DNA of 64,000 bases from Saprospiraceae bacterium (lineage in GTDB: Bacteria; Bacteroidota; Bacteroidia; Chitinophagales; Saprospiraceae): the NCBI GenBank assembly GCA_027488935.1, contig JAIYAP010000033.1:1-64000 (forward strand), written 5' to 3'. Of the stretch, positions 1-8,735 are shown one piece after another. The position numbers were made by a program, and so were the translations under genes. Each line of letters starts with the position of its first letter. Position 1 is the first letter of the stretch. The notes under the pieces are model-generated. The model ran no database searches. It saw only the letters and a list, made by a program, of their open reading frames with translations, and was not told where the DNA came from.

Positions 1-112
1 CATCTCCCCGAGGTGTCATCTCCCCGAGGTGTCATCTCCCCGAGGTGTCATCTCCCCGAGGTGTCATCTCCCCGAGGTGTCACCTCCCCAAGGTGTCACC
101 TCCCCAAGGTGT
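1..112. repeat. 16-bp tandem repeat array, at least 7 units
   Basis: Seven uninterrupted 16-bp units. The first five read CATCTCCCCGAGGTGT and the next two read CACCTCCCCAAGGTGT; an eighth degenerates after CACCTCC. The array begins at base 1, so it may continue beyond the window. Each unit is a small imperfect palindrome (CACCTC, three bases, GAGGTG). It lies 12 bp past the leuB stop codon and would be transcribed as a string of short hairpins at the end of the leu operon. It does not look like CRISPR because there are no spacers. Confidence 0.9.
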
Positions 113-123
113 CACCTCCAAAA

Positions 124-1191
124 TCAAGCAACCACCGCTGCTCTCAATACCAATTCCGTAACATGATCGCCCATTTCCGAGCATCCCAGCAATTTAGCCG
201 CCTGCAAATCGGAGGTGCCAAAGCCAGCCTCCAAGGTTTCTCGAACTGCTTCTCGGATGGTCGTCGCAGCAGCGGAATAATGCAAATGATCCAGCAACAT
301 GGCCGCCGATAAAATGGCAGCGATCGGATTTGCAATGTTTTTACCCGCCGCCTGCGGGTAAGAACCATGAATCGGCTCAAACAATGCCGTGTGCGCACCC
401 ACCGACGAGGAAGGTAACATACCCAACGAACCAACCAACACACTGGCTTCGTCGGATAAAATATCGCCAAACATATTTTCAGTCAGCACCACATCAAAGT
501 GGGCTGGATTTTGAATCAATTGCATCGCGGCATTGTCGACATACATCCAATCCAGGGTGATATCCGGGTAATTTACCGCGATTTCTTGTACTACAGAACG
601 CCATAAACGGCTGGTCTCCAGTACATTGGCTTTGTCCACCAGGGTAACTTGTTTCCGGCGTTGACGAGCAGCCTCAAATGCCAAATGGGCGATGCGCGCA
701 ATTTCCACGGCCGTGTACACACAATGGTCGAAGGCCTCGTGCTGATTGCGACCTTTTTCACCGAAATAAATGCCGCCTGTCAGTTCGCGGTACACCACCA
801 TGTCTACGCCTTCCACTTTTTCGGGTTTGAGCGGAGACAGATGGGCGAGGGTAGGGTAGAGCGTCACCGGACGAATATTGGCAAACAATCCCAGCGATTT
901 GCGCAAGCGAAGCAATCCTTGCTCCGGCCGCACCGGCGCACTCGGGTCATTGTCGTATTTTGGATGCCCGATCGCGCCGAATAAAATGGCGTCCGAATCA
1001 AGGCAAAGTTGTAAAGTAGCTTCCGGCAGCGGATCGCCGTGCTTGTCAATCGCAATCGCGCCCACATCAGCAAAATGATATTCAAAGGAAAGATCGAAGC
1101 GGCTACTTACCGCATTCAATACCTTCAAGGCTTGTTCTGTTACTTCCGGGCCAATGCCATCGCCAGGCAAAACTGCTATTTTCTTGCTCAT
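124..1191 (-). CDS. leuB: 3-isopropylmalate dehydrogenase LeuB
   Basis: NAD-dependent oxidative decarboxylation of 3-isopropylmalate to 2-ketoisocaproate, the third step of leucine synthesis, in the cytoplasm. The 355-residue length is normal for the family. Visible motifs are GDGIGPEV near residue 10, the substrate loop LLRLRKSLGLFANIRP near 93-108, RELTGGIYFGEKGR near 135-148, the metal-binding NMFGDILSDEAS near 240 and the NAD-binding EPIHGSYPQAAGKNIANP. It is the last gene of leuA-leuC-leuD-leuB and starts 11 bp after leuD. Its stop codon is followed directly by the tandem repeat array. Identity is certain from motifs and operon context. Confidence 0.97.
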   Translation of the reverse strand: MSKKIAVLPGDGIGPEVTEQALKVLNAVSSRFDLSFEYHFADVGAIAIDKHGDPLPEATLQLCLDSDAILFGAIGHPKYDNDPSAPVRPEQGLLRLRKSLGLFANIRPVTLYPTLAHLSPLKPEKVEGVDMVVYRELTGGIYFGEKGRNQHEAFDHCVYTAVEIARIAHLAFEAARQRRKQVTLVDKANVLETSRLWRSVVQEIAVNYPDITLDWMYVDNAAMQLIQNPAHFDVVLTENMFGDILSDEASVLVGSLGMLPSSSVGAHTALFEPIHGSYPQAAGKNIANPIAAILSAAMLLDHLHYSAAATTIREAVRETLEAGFGTSDLQAAKLLGCSEMGDHVTELVLRAAVVA

Positions 1192-1202
1192 ATTGGTGCT
1201 TA

Positions 1203-1784
1203 TTATGCGTGTTCGAACGCTTCAATTTCTGATTTCAAACTCAGGAGATAATCAATATCGTCGTATCCGTTGATCATGCAGATTTTCCGAAATGGATCGA
1301 TATCAAACGTGGCTTCCAAACCTGTCGCGGGTAAGGTAAATGTCTGATTTTCAAGGTCGACTTCAAACGTAGTTTCAGGATCCTGCTCAATGGCCTGCAA
1401 GATTGCATGCAATGCCTCAGGCGTAACTTGTACCGGAAGCAATCCATTATTCAGCGCATTGCCACGAAAAATATCGGCGAAAAAACTCGAAACCACCACG
1501 CGAAATCCGTAATCATACAAAGCCCAGGCTGCATGCTCGCGGCTGCTGCCACAACCAAAGTTTTTACCTGCAACCAAAATTTGCCCCCGGTAGGTAGGGT
1601 TGTTTAGCACAAAATCGGTTTTCTGCTGTCCGTCGCTGGTGTAGCGCCAATCGCGGAATAAATTATCACCAAATCCTTCTCGTGTGGTCGCTTTTAAAAA
1701 ACGCGCAGGTATAATTTGATCGGTATCAACATCTTCAATCGGCAATGGGATGGCCGTACTGCGTATTTGTGTGAACTTTTCCAT
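1203..1784 (-). CDS. leuD: 3-isopropylmalate dehydratase small subunit LeuD
   Basis: Small (swivel-domain) subunit of isopropylmalate isomerase, which with LeuC converts 2- to 3-isopropylmalate. The 193-residue length is typical of the bacterial LeuD type. The conserved opening [19 protein letters not shown] and the signature [15 protein letters not shown] (around residues 73-87) are present. The gene lies 2 bp after the leuC stop and 11 bp before leuB, so the three are almost certainly cotranscribed and LeuC/LeuD are made together. Confidence 0.97.
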   Translation of the reverse strand: MEKFTQIRSTAIPLPIEDVDTDQIIPARFLKATTREGFGDNLFRDWRYTSDGQQKTDFVLNNPTYRGQILVAGKNFGCGSSREHAAWALYDYGFRVVVSSFFADIFRGNALNNGLLPVQVTPEALHAILQAIEQDPETTFEVDLENQTFTLPATGLEATFDIDPFRKICMINGYDDIDYLLSLKSEIEAFEHA

Positions 1785-1786
1785 GC

Positions 1787-3190
1787 TTAGTTTTGATTAA
1801 AATGTACGCGAACATCTACAATTTTACCCGCTAAGGCTACTGCGGCGGCGGTGAGCGGACTGGCTAAAATGGTGCGCGCGCCCGGACCTTGTCGACCTTC
1901 GAAATTTCGGTTGGAGGTGCTCACGCAATAGGCACCTGCTGGTATTTTATCCTCATTCATGCCCAAACAGGCCGAACAACCGGGTTCCCGAAAATCAAAC
2001 CCCGCATCGGAAAATATCTTATCCAAACCCTCCGCAATCGCCTGTTGCGCAACCTGTTGTGAACCCGGTACCACCATCACCTGCACATGCCCCGCCTTTT
2101 GTTTTCCCTGAATAAATTGGGCCACCAACCGTAGATCTTCAATCCGCGAATTGGTGCAAGAACCAATAAACACATGGTGAATGGTTTTTCCCAACAAACT
2201 TTCGCCTGCCTTGAAACCCATGTACGTCAAGGACTTATCAAAAGAAACAGGACTGTCGCCCGGCAAAGCCATATCGGGAACATGCTCCGATACCGAGATG
2301 CCCATACCCGGATTGGTACCATAGGTCAACATGGGGCCTATTTCGGATGCATCAAAATGATATTCCAGGTCAAATTGGGCATCCACATCGGTGTACAATT
2401 GTTCCCATTTGGATAGAGCTGCTTCAAAATCAGCACCTTGTGGTGCAAATTTTCTGCCCCGCACATATTCAAATGTGGTCGCATCCGGTGCAATCAAGCC
2501 GCCCCGGGCTCCCATTTCTATACTCATATTGCAGATCGTCATGCGTGCTTCCATGGATAAGGCACGAATGGCGCTGCCCGCATATTCTACAAAATACCCC
2601 GTTCCACCTGCTGCGGTGAGTTTGGAAATGATGTACAAAATGATGTCTTTCGACAAAACACCGTCCTGTAAAGCACCATCTACGGTGATGCGCATACATT
2701 TTGGTTTGCGCTGCAACAAGCATTGCGTGGCCATCACCTGCTCTACCTGGCTGGTGCCAATACCAAACGCGATGGTGCCAAAAGCGCCATGTGTGCTAGT
2801 ATGACTGTCGCCGCACACGATGGTCATTCCAGGCTGAGTAATACCCAATTCCGGTCCGATTACGTGTACAATGCCCTGATAAGGATGCCCCAAATCATAC
2901 AGTTCCAGACCGAATTCCCGACAGTTTTCGCGCAGTTTTTCCACCTGATCGCGGGAAAGTTTTTCTTGAATGGGCAAATGTTGGTCCTTGGTAGGAACAT
3001 TGTGATCGGCCGTTGCAATCGTTTGTAAAGGACGAAAAACAGGCAGATTGCGTTGTTTTAAGCCATCAAATGCTTGTGGACTGGTCACTTCATGGATGAA
3101 ATGCCGGTCGATGTACAACACATCCAGGCCGCCTTCCGCAATTTTGATGACGTGTGCGTCCCAGATTTTATCAAATAATGTTTTAGACAT
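1787..3190 (-). CDS. leuC: 3-isopropylmalate dehydratase large subunit LeuC
   Basis: Aconitase-family large subunit holding the 4Fe-4S cluster of isopropylmalate isomerase. The 467-residue length matches bacterial LeuC. Cluster ligands are visible as the Cys of [11 protein letters not shown] (around residue 347) and the CxxC in [13 protein letters not shown] (around 407-410). The N-terminal DKIWDAHVI and the [14 protein letters not shown] motif are also intact. It follows leuA by 8 bp and precedes leuD by 2 bp. Nothing looks unusual. Confidence 0.97.
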   Translation of the reverse strand: MSKTLFDKIWDAHVIKIAEGGLDVLYIDRHFIHEVTSPQAFDGLKQRNLPVFRPLQTIATADHNVPTKDQHLPIQEKLSRDQVEKLRENCREFGLELYDLGHPYQGIVHVIGPELGITQPGMTIVCGDSHTSTHGAFGTIAFGIGTSQVEQVMATQCLLQRKPKCMRITVDGALQDGVLSKDIILYIISKLTAAGGTGYFVEYAGSAIRALSMEARMTICNMSIEMGARGGLIAPDATTFEYVRGRKFAPQGADFEAALSKWEQLYTDVDAQFDLEYHFDASEIGPMLTYGTNPGMGISVSEHVPDMALPGDSPVSFDKSLTYMGFKAGESLLGKTIHHVFIGSCTNSRIEDLRLVAQFIQGKQKAGHVQVMVVPGSQQVAQQAIAEGLDKIFSDAGFDFREPGCSACLGMNEDKIPAGAYCVSTSNRNFEGRQGPGARTILASPLTAAAVALAGKIVDVRVHFNQN

Positions 3191-3198
3191 GTTTTTTC

Positions 3199-4365
3199 TT
3201 AAAGTGCAGTGACAGGAATACCCACAGGTTTTAACAATTCAAGCAAATCTGCATCCACCACTTCTTTTTTATGGTCAGCAATGATCAAAAACGCAGCATA
3301 GACCTCGTCCAGCGCATCTTTGGTGAGGTTAAAACCGATATTTTTGGCCCGATAGGCGAGTGCGGCACGTCCACTGCGGGCGGTGAGTATTATTTGCGAA
3401 TGATCTACACCCACTTCCAATGGATCAATGATTTCGTAGGTTTCGCGTTTTTTAATTACGCCATCCTGGTGGATACCCGAGGAGTGTGCAAACGCATTTC
3501 CACCCACGATGGCTTTGTTGGGCTGCACCACAACCCCCATTTTTTCAGAAACTAATTGACTAATCGGATTAAGTAAGCGTGTGTTGATGCCGGATACAAA
3601 TCCGAGATCGGCATGTTGGCGCAAAATCATCACCACTTCTTCAAGGGCGGTGTTGCCCGCGCGTTCGCCAATGCCATTAATCGTGCATTCTATTTGTCGG
3701 GCGCCGTTCGTAATACCTGCGATAGAATTGGCCGTGGCCAATCCGAGGTCATTGTGGCAATGGGTAGAAAGGATGGCTTTTTCGATGCCTTTTACGTTTT
3801 CATACAGGTATTTGATCTTGGCACCGTATTGATCGGGCAAGCAATAACCCGTTGTGTCTGGAATATTTAGCACGGTCGCCCCGGCTTTAATCGCAACTTC
3901 CAGCACCCGAGCGAGGAATTCATTGTCAGCCCTGCCTGCGTCTTCTGCGTAAAATTCTACGTCTTCTACAAATGATTTTGCGAGTTTTACAGCCGCAGCC
4001 GCGCGTTCGAGAATACCTTCGGGTGTGGTGCATAATTTGTAGCGAATATGCATTTCCGAAACGCCGATGCCCGTATGGATGCGCGGACGCAAGGCAGGCT
4101 TCAACGCTTCTGCCGCAACACGAATGTCTTGTTCCACCGCGCGGGATAAGCCACAGATGATGGGATTTTTAATCGCAGCAGCAATGGCGCGTACGGATTC
4201 GAAATCGCCCGGACTGGAAACCGGGAAACCAGCCTCAATTACATCCACGCCTAAGGTTTCGAGCGCCAATGCAATTTCTATCTTTTGCGCCGTATTGAGT
4301 TTGCAGCCAGGTACCTGTTCGCCATCGCGCAAAGTGGTGTCAAATATTTGAATTCGGGTCGCCAT
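3199..4365 (-). CDS. leuA: 2-isopropylmalate synthase LeuA, short form without regulatory domain
   Basis: Condenses acetyl-CoA and 2-ketoisovalerate, the committed step of leucine synthesis. The TIM-barrel motifs are DTTLRDGEQ (9-17), the metal-binding [12 protein letters not shown] (around 202-213) and [12 protein letters not shown]. At 388 residues the protein ends where the C-terminal LeuA dimer (leucine-binding) domain would begin in the roughly 510-residue enzymes, so classical feedback inhibition through that domain is not possible. The short form overlaps in length with homocitrate and citramalate synthases. The leuCDB operon makes isopropylmalate synthase the natural reading, but substrate choice is an inference. 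Confidence 0.88.
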   Translation of the reverse strand: MATRIQIFDTTLRDGEQVPGCKLNTAQKIEIALALETLGVDVIEAGFPVSSPGDFESVRAIAAAIKNPIICGLSRAVEQDIRVAAEALKPALRPRIHTGIGVSEMHIRYKLCTTPEGILERAAAAVKLAKSFVEDVEFYAEDAGRADNEFLARVLEVAIKAGATVLNIPDTTGYCLPDQYGAKIKYLYENVKGIEKAILSTHCHNDLGLATANSIAGITNGARQIECTINGIGERAGNTALEEVVMILRQHADLGFVSGINTRLLNPISQLVSEKMGVVVQPNKAIVGGNAFAHSSGIHQDGVIKKRETYEIIDPLEVGVDHSQIILTARSGRAALAYRAKNIGFNLTKDALDEVYAAFLIIADHKKEVVDADLLELLKPVGIPVTAL

Positions 4366-4412
4366 TATTTTGGTGTAGGTAAAATGAAATAAGCACAGAA
4401 TCTTTGTGGAGC

Positions 4413-4420
4413 CAAATGTA
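4413..4420 (-). promoter_or_regulatory. Candidate -7 box of the leu operon promoter
   Basis: On the minus strand TACATTTG matches the Bacteroidota -7 consensus TAnnTTTG exactly, and TTG-containing sequence lies roughly 22 bp upstream. It would put the transcript start about 40 nt before the leuA ATG. No tRNA-like or T-box structure was recognised in the leader. This is a motif match only. Confidence 0.4.
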
Positions 4421-4534
4421 GAAGCCCGTGTTGCCTATTGCACAATCAAAAAAAATGGGGATTACGAAGCCAAAAAAACCATTTTATAATGCTAAATCGT
4501 TAAAAATCAATATCTTATTTCAATTAAAATTACG

Positions 4535-6094
4535 ATGCCCAAGAAGAAAAAAGATGACCTCGTGCTCCTGATTGACTCGCTCACCAAAGCGGAAAAACGC
4601 CATTTTCGGCTGTTTGTCCAACGCAACCATGCAACGGAGGATCGACTTTTTTTGCAATTGTTCGATCATTTGGACAAACGCGGAAGTTTGGAAGAGGCAG
4701 ATGTATTGAAAAAAATACCGGCTATTAAGAAGGCGCAATTGCCCAATTTGAAGGCGCATTTGACCAAACAATTGCTCACAAGTATGCGCATGTTGAGCAA
4801 AAACCAGCAGGAAGACATTCAAATTCGGGAGCAAATTGATTACGCCCGGGTGCTGTACAATAAGGGCTTATACCAACAAAGCCTCGATTGGCTCGCGCGG
4901 GCGAAGGAGCGCGCGCTCGTAGGGGCGTTTTCGAGCCAAGCCCTTGAAATTGTAGAGTTTGAAAAACTAATTGAAAGTCAATACATTACACGAAGTTTTG
5001 AAGGCAGGGCGGAAGAATTATCAGCACAATCGGCCCGACTGAGCCAGCAGGTAGCGCGTTCCAATGAAATGTCCACCTTATCTTTGCAGATGTACGGCTT
5101 GTACCTCAAAACCGGTTTTGCCCGTAACCAGAAGGATTATTATTTCGTGCGCGCGTTTTTTCATAGTCACCTGCCTGATACACCATTTGATACCTTGGAT
5201 TTTTGGGGTAAAGTATATTACTACCAGGCCCATGTTTGGGTGTACCATATTTGCCAGGAATTCGCGCTTTGTTACCGGTATGCACAAAAATGGGTCGATC
5301 TGTTTCAAGATAATCCAGGCATGATCACCCTAAATCCACCTTTGTACCTCAAGGGTTTACATAATTTATTGGGAGCCTTGTTTAATAGTTTGTCTTACGA
5401 GCGTTTTGCGGATGCGCTTGAAATGTTGGAGCAGTTTCCGAATAACCACACATTTACCTACGATCGCAATATTTCTGGCTTGTACCATTTGTACCTGTTT
5501 TTGCACCGCATCAACAAACATTACCTCGAGGGTTCCTTTGAAGATGGCTTGCAGTGGTTGCCTCAACTTTCTGAATACATCGATTCGGAAATGTACCCCT
5601 GGGATCGGCACCGCATCATGGTGTTTCATTATCGGACGGCCTGCTTGTATTTTGGCGCTGGAGATTTTAACCAGGCTATTCATTTTTTAAATTTAGTCAT
5701 CAATCAAAAAAATCCTGATTACCGGGAAGATATTCAAGGTTTTGCGCGCATTTTGAATCTGATTGCGCATTTTGAACTCGGAAATGAACAATTGGTGGAG
5801 TACCAAATCAAAAGCGTTTACCGATTTTTATTACAAATGGAGGACTTACATGCCGTGCAAAAAGAGATTTTTCGTTTCTTGCGCCGCACACCGGGCATGC
5901 GAAAAAATGTGCTGATGGATGAGTTTCGAAATTTACATACCAAACTGAGCAAACTGCAGGAAGATCAGTTCGAAAGACGCCCGTTTTTATATTTGGATAT
6001 TTTATCGTGGCTGGAAAGTAAATTAGAAAACCGCCCCGTAGCGGATATTATCCATGAGAAATTTTTAGAAAGATTACGGCCCTTTAAATTTTAG
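4535..6094 (+). CDS. Conserved Bacteroidota helical protein of unknown function
   Basis: A 519-residue protein with no signal peptide or membrane segment. It is rich in Leu, Tyr, Phe and charged residues and looks like a long alpha-helical repeat (TPR-like) scaffold. The N-terminus has a Lys-rich start followed by LLIDSLTKAEKRHFRLF, an opening found in a Bacteroidota family without assigned function (from memory, not searched). The ATG at 4535 is the first in frame. It diverges from leuA over a 169-bp gap and is followed by a GNAT gene 148 bp away. No catalytic motif could be identified, so no function is proposed. Confidence 0.75.
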   Translation: MPKKKKDDLVLLIDSLTKAEKRHFRLFVQRNHATEDRLFLQLFDHLDKRGSLEEADVLKKIPAIKKAQLPNLKAHLTKQLLTSMRMLSKNQQEDIQIREQIDYARVLYNKGLYQQSLDWLARAKERALVGAFSSQALEIVEFEKLIESQYITRSFEGRAEELSAQSARLSQQVARSNEMSTLSLQMYGLYLKTGFARNQKDYYFVRAFFHSHLPDTPFDTLDFWGKVYYYQAHVWVYHICQEFALCYRYAQKWVDLFQDNPGMITLNPPLYLKGLHNLLGALFNSLSYERFADALEMLEQFPNNHTFTYDRNISGLYHLYLFLHRINKHYLEGSFEDGLQWLPQLSEYIDSEMYPWDRHRIMVFHYRTACLYFGAGDFNQAIHFLNLVINQKNPDYREDIQGFARILNLIAHFELGNEQLVEYQIKSVYRFLLQMEDLHAVQKEIFRFLRRTPGMRKNVLMDEFRNLHTKLSKLQEDQFERRPFLYLDILSWLESKLENRPVADIIHEKFLERLRPFKF

Positions 6095-6242
6095 CCATCC
6101 TCCTGTATTTCAAAAAAAAACACCCTTTGAAAATTCAATATAAAAGGCAAGCAAACGAATTTAAAATAATTATCAATTTGGTAATATTAGATTTGAGCAG
6201 TAGAAAAAATAAGTCCTTATATTTGAGGAAGTTTTCTTAAAT

Positions 6243-6857
6243 TTGAAAGGTTCCGTGTCAGAAAAAGCGCTTGATCTTGTAGTTATCCGTGTTGCGACCC
6301 TTGATGATGCCCATTATGCGCATCAAATTGTAGAAGAAATGGCTTCCTCCGCGGCGGCCAGGGGAACGGGCATTGCGCGAAGATCACCTGATTATATTGT
6401 ACAAAAAATGCAGGAAGGCAAAGCGGTGATCGCTTTGGGTGCAGATGGTGCCTGGGTTGGATTCTGTTATATCGAAACCTGGGATCATGGTCAGTTTCTG
6501 GCCAATTCCGGGCTGATTGTCAACCCTGCTTTCAGAGGGAAAGGCATCGCGCGCGCCGTAAAGCGCCGTATTTTTAAACTTTCCCGCGATACTTTCCCGG
6601 ATGCCAAAATTTTCGGTCTCACAACAGGCCGGGCAGTCATGAAAATCAATTCCGAACTTGGTTATGAGCCAGTTACCTATTCCGAACTTACCCAAAGTGA
6701 AGCGTTCTGGAAAGGTTGTCAGAGTTGTGTGAACTATGAAATTTTGCAAAGTAAAAACCGCAAAAACTGTATGTGCACGGCCATGATGTTCGATCCCCTC
6801 AAAATGGGCGACGAAGCCGAAGAAGCCGATGGCGAAATGCTGCTCGTGGTAGAATAG
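6243..6857 (+). CDS. GNAT-family N-acetyltransferase with Cys-rich tail
   Basis: The GNAT fold is supported by VIRVATLDDAHYAHQIVEEM at the N-terminus and the acetyl-CoA loop VNPAFRGKGIARAVKRRIF near residues 97-115. The C-terminal part carries four cysteines in two CxxC/CxC-like pairs (KGCQSCVNYE and KNCMCTAMMFDP). From memory, proteins with this tail sit beside arginine biosynthesis genes in other Bacteroidota and may act as N-acetylglutamate synthase; here no arg gene is nearby. The start is unclear: TTG at 6243 gives 204 residues and GTG at 6255 gives 200. Acetyltransferase is solid; the substrate is inference. Confidence 0.8.
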   Translation: MKGSVSEKALDLVVIRVATLDDAHYAHQIVEEMASSAAARGTGIARRSPDYIVQKMQEGKAVIALGADGAWVGFCYIETWDHGQFLANSGLIVNPAFRGKGIARAVKRRIFKLSRDTFPDAKIFGLTTGRAVMKINSELGYEPVTYSELTQSEAFWKGCQSCVNYEILQSKNRKNCMCTAMMFDPLKMGDEAEEADGEMLLVVE

Positions 6858-7273
6858 AACGCACGTTTTCCCCCGCTTGGTTGCGATTTTTTATTCCAAT
6901 GGTCGCTAAAATATTTTTTCACCTTTTTTGCCATCTACTCAAATCCTGAATTCGGAATTATATTCTGAGTTCAGGATTTTTTCTATTAATAAGTATTTTG
7001 AAACACCCATTTAGGTATATTATTTTATTGTTTTGCAAAAAGTCGAATTCACATAAATGATACCGCAAAATTCAGGTTATTAAAAATTATCATTGGCTTA
7101 TTTTGATTTATCTAAAATAAAAAATATTTTTGTCTTGAAACGAAAGGCGTTTTGCCCTGGTTTCAGCCCGCCACCTATTTGCCAAAGCGCATTTCCATTA
7201 CCCCAAATGCCAGTCTGACAAAATAAAATTTTTAGTACACTTCAAATTCATTCATTTTTTTCTTTTTCAGGAT
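6858..7273. other. Gene-free region between GNAT gene and amt
   Basis: Holds a terminator for the GNAT gene (6941-6982) and about 290 bp of AT-rich sequence before amt, which presumably contains the amt promoter. TTTTGCAAA near 7032 resembles a Bacteroidota promoter element, but no convincing complete promoter or PII/NtrC-type operator was found. Confidence 0.6.
6941..6982 (+). terminator. Rho-independent terminator after the GNAT gene
   Basis: A perfect 10-bp stem, AAATCCTGAA (6941-6950) pairing with TTCAGGATTT (6970-6979), is followed by a run of T to 6982. Confidence 0.75.
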
Positions 7274-8659
7274 ATGAAGAAGCAATGGCTCATCCCATTT
7301 TTGATTTTGACGCTGATCGCATGCGCCGCCATTTTTGCACCCGCCAGTGTGGCAACGGAATCCAGTTTGCAGGCCCTCAACACTGCTGATACGGCCTGGA
7401 TGTTGATGGCTTCTGGATTGGTATTATTGATGACCCCCGGATTGTCGTTTTTCTACGGGGGCATGGTAAGTTTCAAAAACGTAGTATCCACGATGTTACA
7501 GAGTTTTATATCGCTGGGCGTTGTCAGCATGCTTTGGGTGGTGGTTGGTTTTAGCCTGGCCTTTGGCGATAGTATCGGCGGGCTTATTGGCAATCCCACT
7601 ACTTTTTTTATGTTTCGCAACGTGCATCTGGGCGCTGATCCAACCCTGGCTCCTACGATTCCGTTGTTGTTGTTTGCGCTGTTTCAACTCAAATTTGCCA
7701 TCATTACCCCCGCTTTGATCACCGGTAGTTTTGCCGAACGGATCAAGTTTTCAGGGTATTTGCTGTTTATTGTTTTGTTTACGCTCTTTATTTATACGCC
7801 TTTGGCCCATTGGACCTGGCATCCCAACGGCTTTTTGCGCAAATGGGGCGTGCTCGATTTTGCAGGCGGCACGGTGGTACACATGAGCGCGGGTTTTGCA
7901 GCCCTCGCAGGCGCGGTTTTTTTGGGTAAACGCCATAATTTCACCCAGGGGCACGCCGCTGCTCCAGCCAACATTCCTTTTGTGGTGTTGGGAACCGGAC
8001 TACTTTGGTTTGGCTGGTTTGGCTTCAATGCCGGTTCGGCGCTGGCCGCTAATGGAACTGCCACCCTTGCTTTTGCCACGACCAATTTCGCCTCGGCAGC
8101 AGCCATGATCAGCTGGGTGTTTTGGGATGCACTTAATGGACGTAAAATATCCGCTTTGGGTGCTTGTATTGGTGCAGTCGTTGGTTTAGTCGCTATTACG
8201 CCCGCTGCGGGATACGTAACCATCGGACAAAGTTTGTTTATCGGTTTTGCTTCTGCAATTATCAGCAATGGGGTAGTGTACCTTTTCAACAATAAAACAG
8301 GTATTGACGATACCCTTGATGTGTTTCCCTGTCATGGGGTGGGCGGCATTGCAGGCATGTTGTTTACAGGCATTTTTGCCAATGGGGTAGGGCTTTTTTA
8401 TGGACAAACGACTACTTTTTTGCTTCATTTGCTGGCACTGGTGCTTGTAGGCGCTTTCACTTTTGGAGGCTCTTACCTGTTGTTGATGCTGACCAATGCT
8501 ATTGTTCCCTTGCGTGTTTCTCGGTCGGAAGAAAAACAAGGGCTGGATATTTCACAACACGACGAACGCATGACCAGTTTGGAAGAGCGTATTGCCGAAT
8601 TTTTAAAGACGCAAACGCAGGGCAACGGGCATGTTAAAACACCCGTAAACCCGCTTTAG
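7274..8659 (+). CDS. amt: Ammonium transporter Amt
   Basis: An inner-membrane ammonium channel of 461 residues with a cleavable-looking hydrophobic N-terminus and about eleven further membrane segments. Family hallmarks are SFFYGGMV near residue 59, the Phe-gate segment LKFAIITPALITGSFAERI, the Asp of LDFAGGTVVHMSAG (around 195), and the twin pore histidines in TVVHMSAG (around 202) and FPCHGVGG (around 354). The C-terminal cytoplasmic tail is extended and charged. It sits 70 bp upstream of gltBD on the same strand, linking ammonium uptake to glutamate synthesis. No glnK (PII) gene accompanies it here. Confidence 0.96.
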   Translation: MKKQWLIPFLILTLIACAAIFAPASVATESSLQALNTADTAWMLMASGLVLLMTPGLSFFYGGMVSFKNVVSTMLQSFISLGVVSMLWVVVGFSLAFGDSIGGLIGNPTTFFMFRNVHLGADPTLAPTIPLLLFALFQLKFAIITPALITGSFAERIKFSGYLLFIVLFTLFIYTPLAHWTWHPNGFLRKWGVLDFAGGTVVHMSAGFAALAGAVFLGKRHNFTQGHAAAPANIPFVVLGTGLLWFGWFGFNAGSALAANGTATLAFATTNFASAAAMISWVFWDALNGRKISALGACIGAVVGLVAITPAAGYVTIGQSLFIGFASAIISNGVVYLFNNKTGIDDTLDVFPCHGVGGIAGMLFTGIFANGVGLFYGQTTTFLLHLLALVLVGAFTFGGSYLLLMLTNAIVPLRVSRSEEKQGLDISQHDERMTSLEERIAEFLKTQTQGNGHVKTPVNPL

Positions 8660-8735
8660 GCGCATTTTATCAAATTTCATCTACTTTTTTCATTTGTTCA
8701 ATGCGCATTTGCATTGACCTTAAGTTTTCGTGCCC

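Noticed and set aside
1-112. CRISPR array at the window start
   Set aside because: Units abut without spacers and differ in two versions; no cas genes are near.
13-312. A 99-residue open frame over the tandem repeat
   Set aside because: It is just the 16-bp repeat translated and then overlaps leuB on the other strand; composition is repetitive and no start signal is seen.
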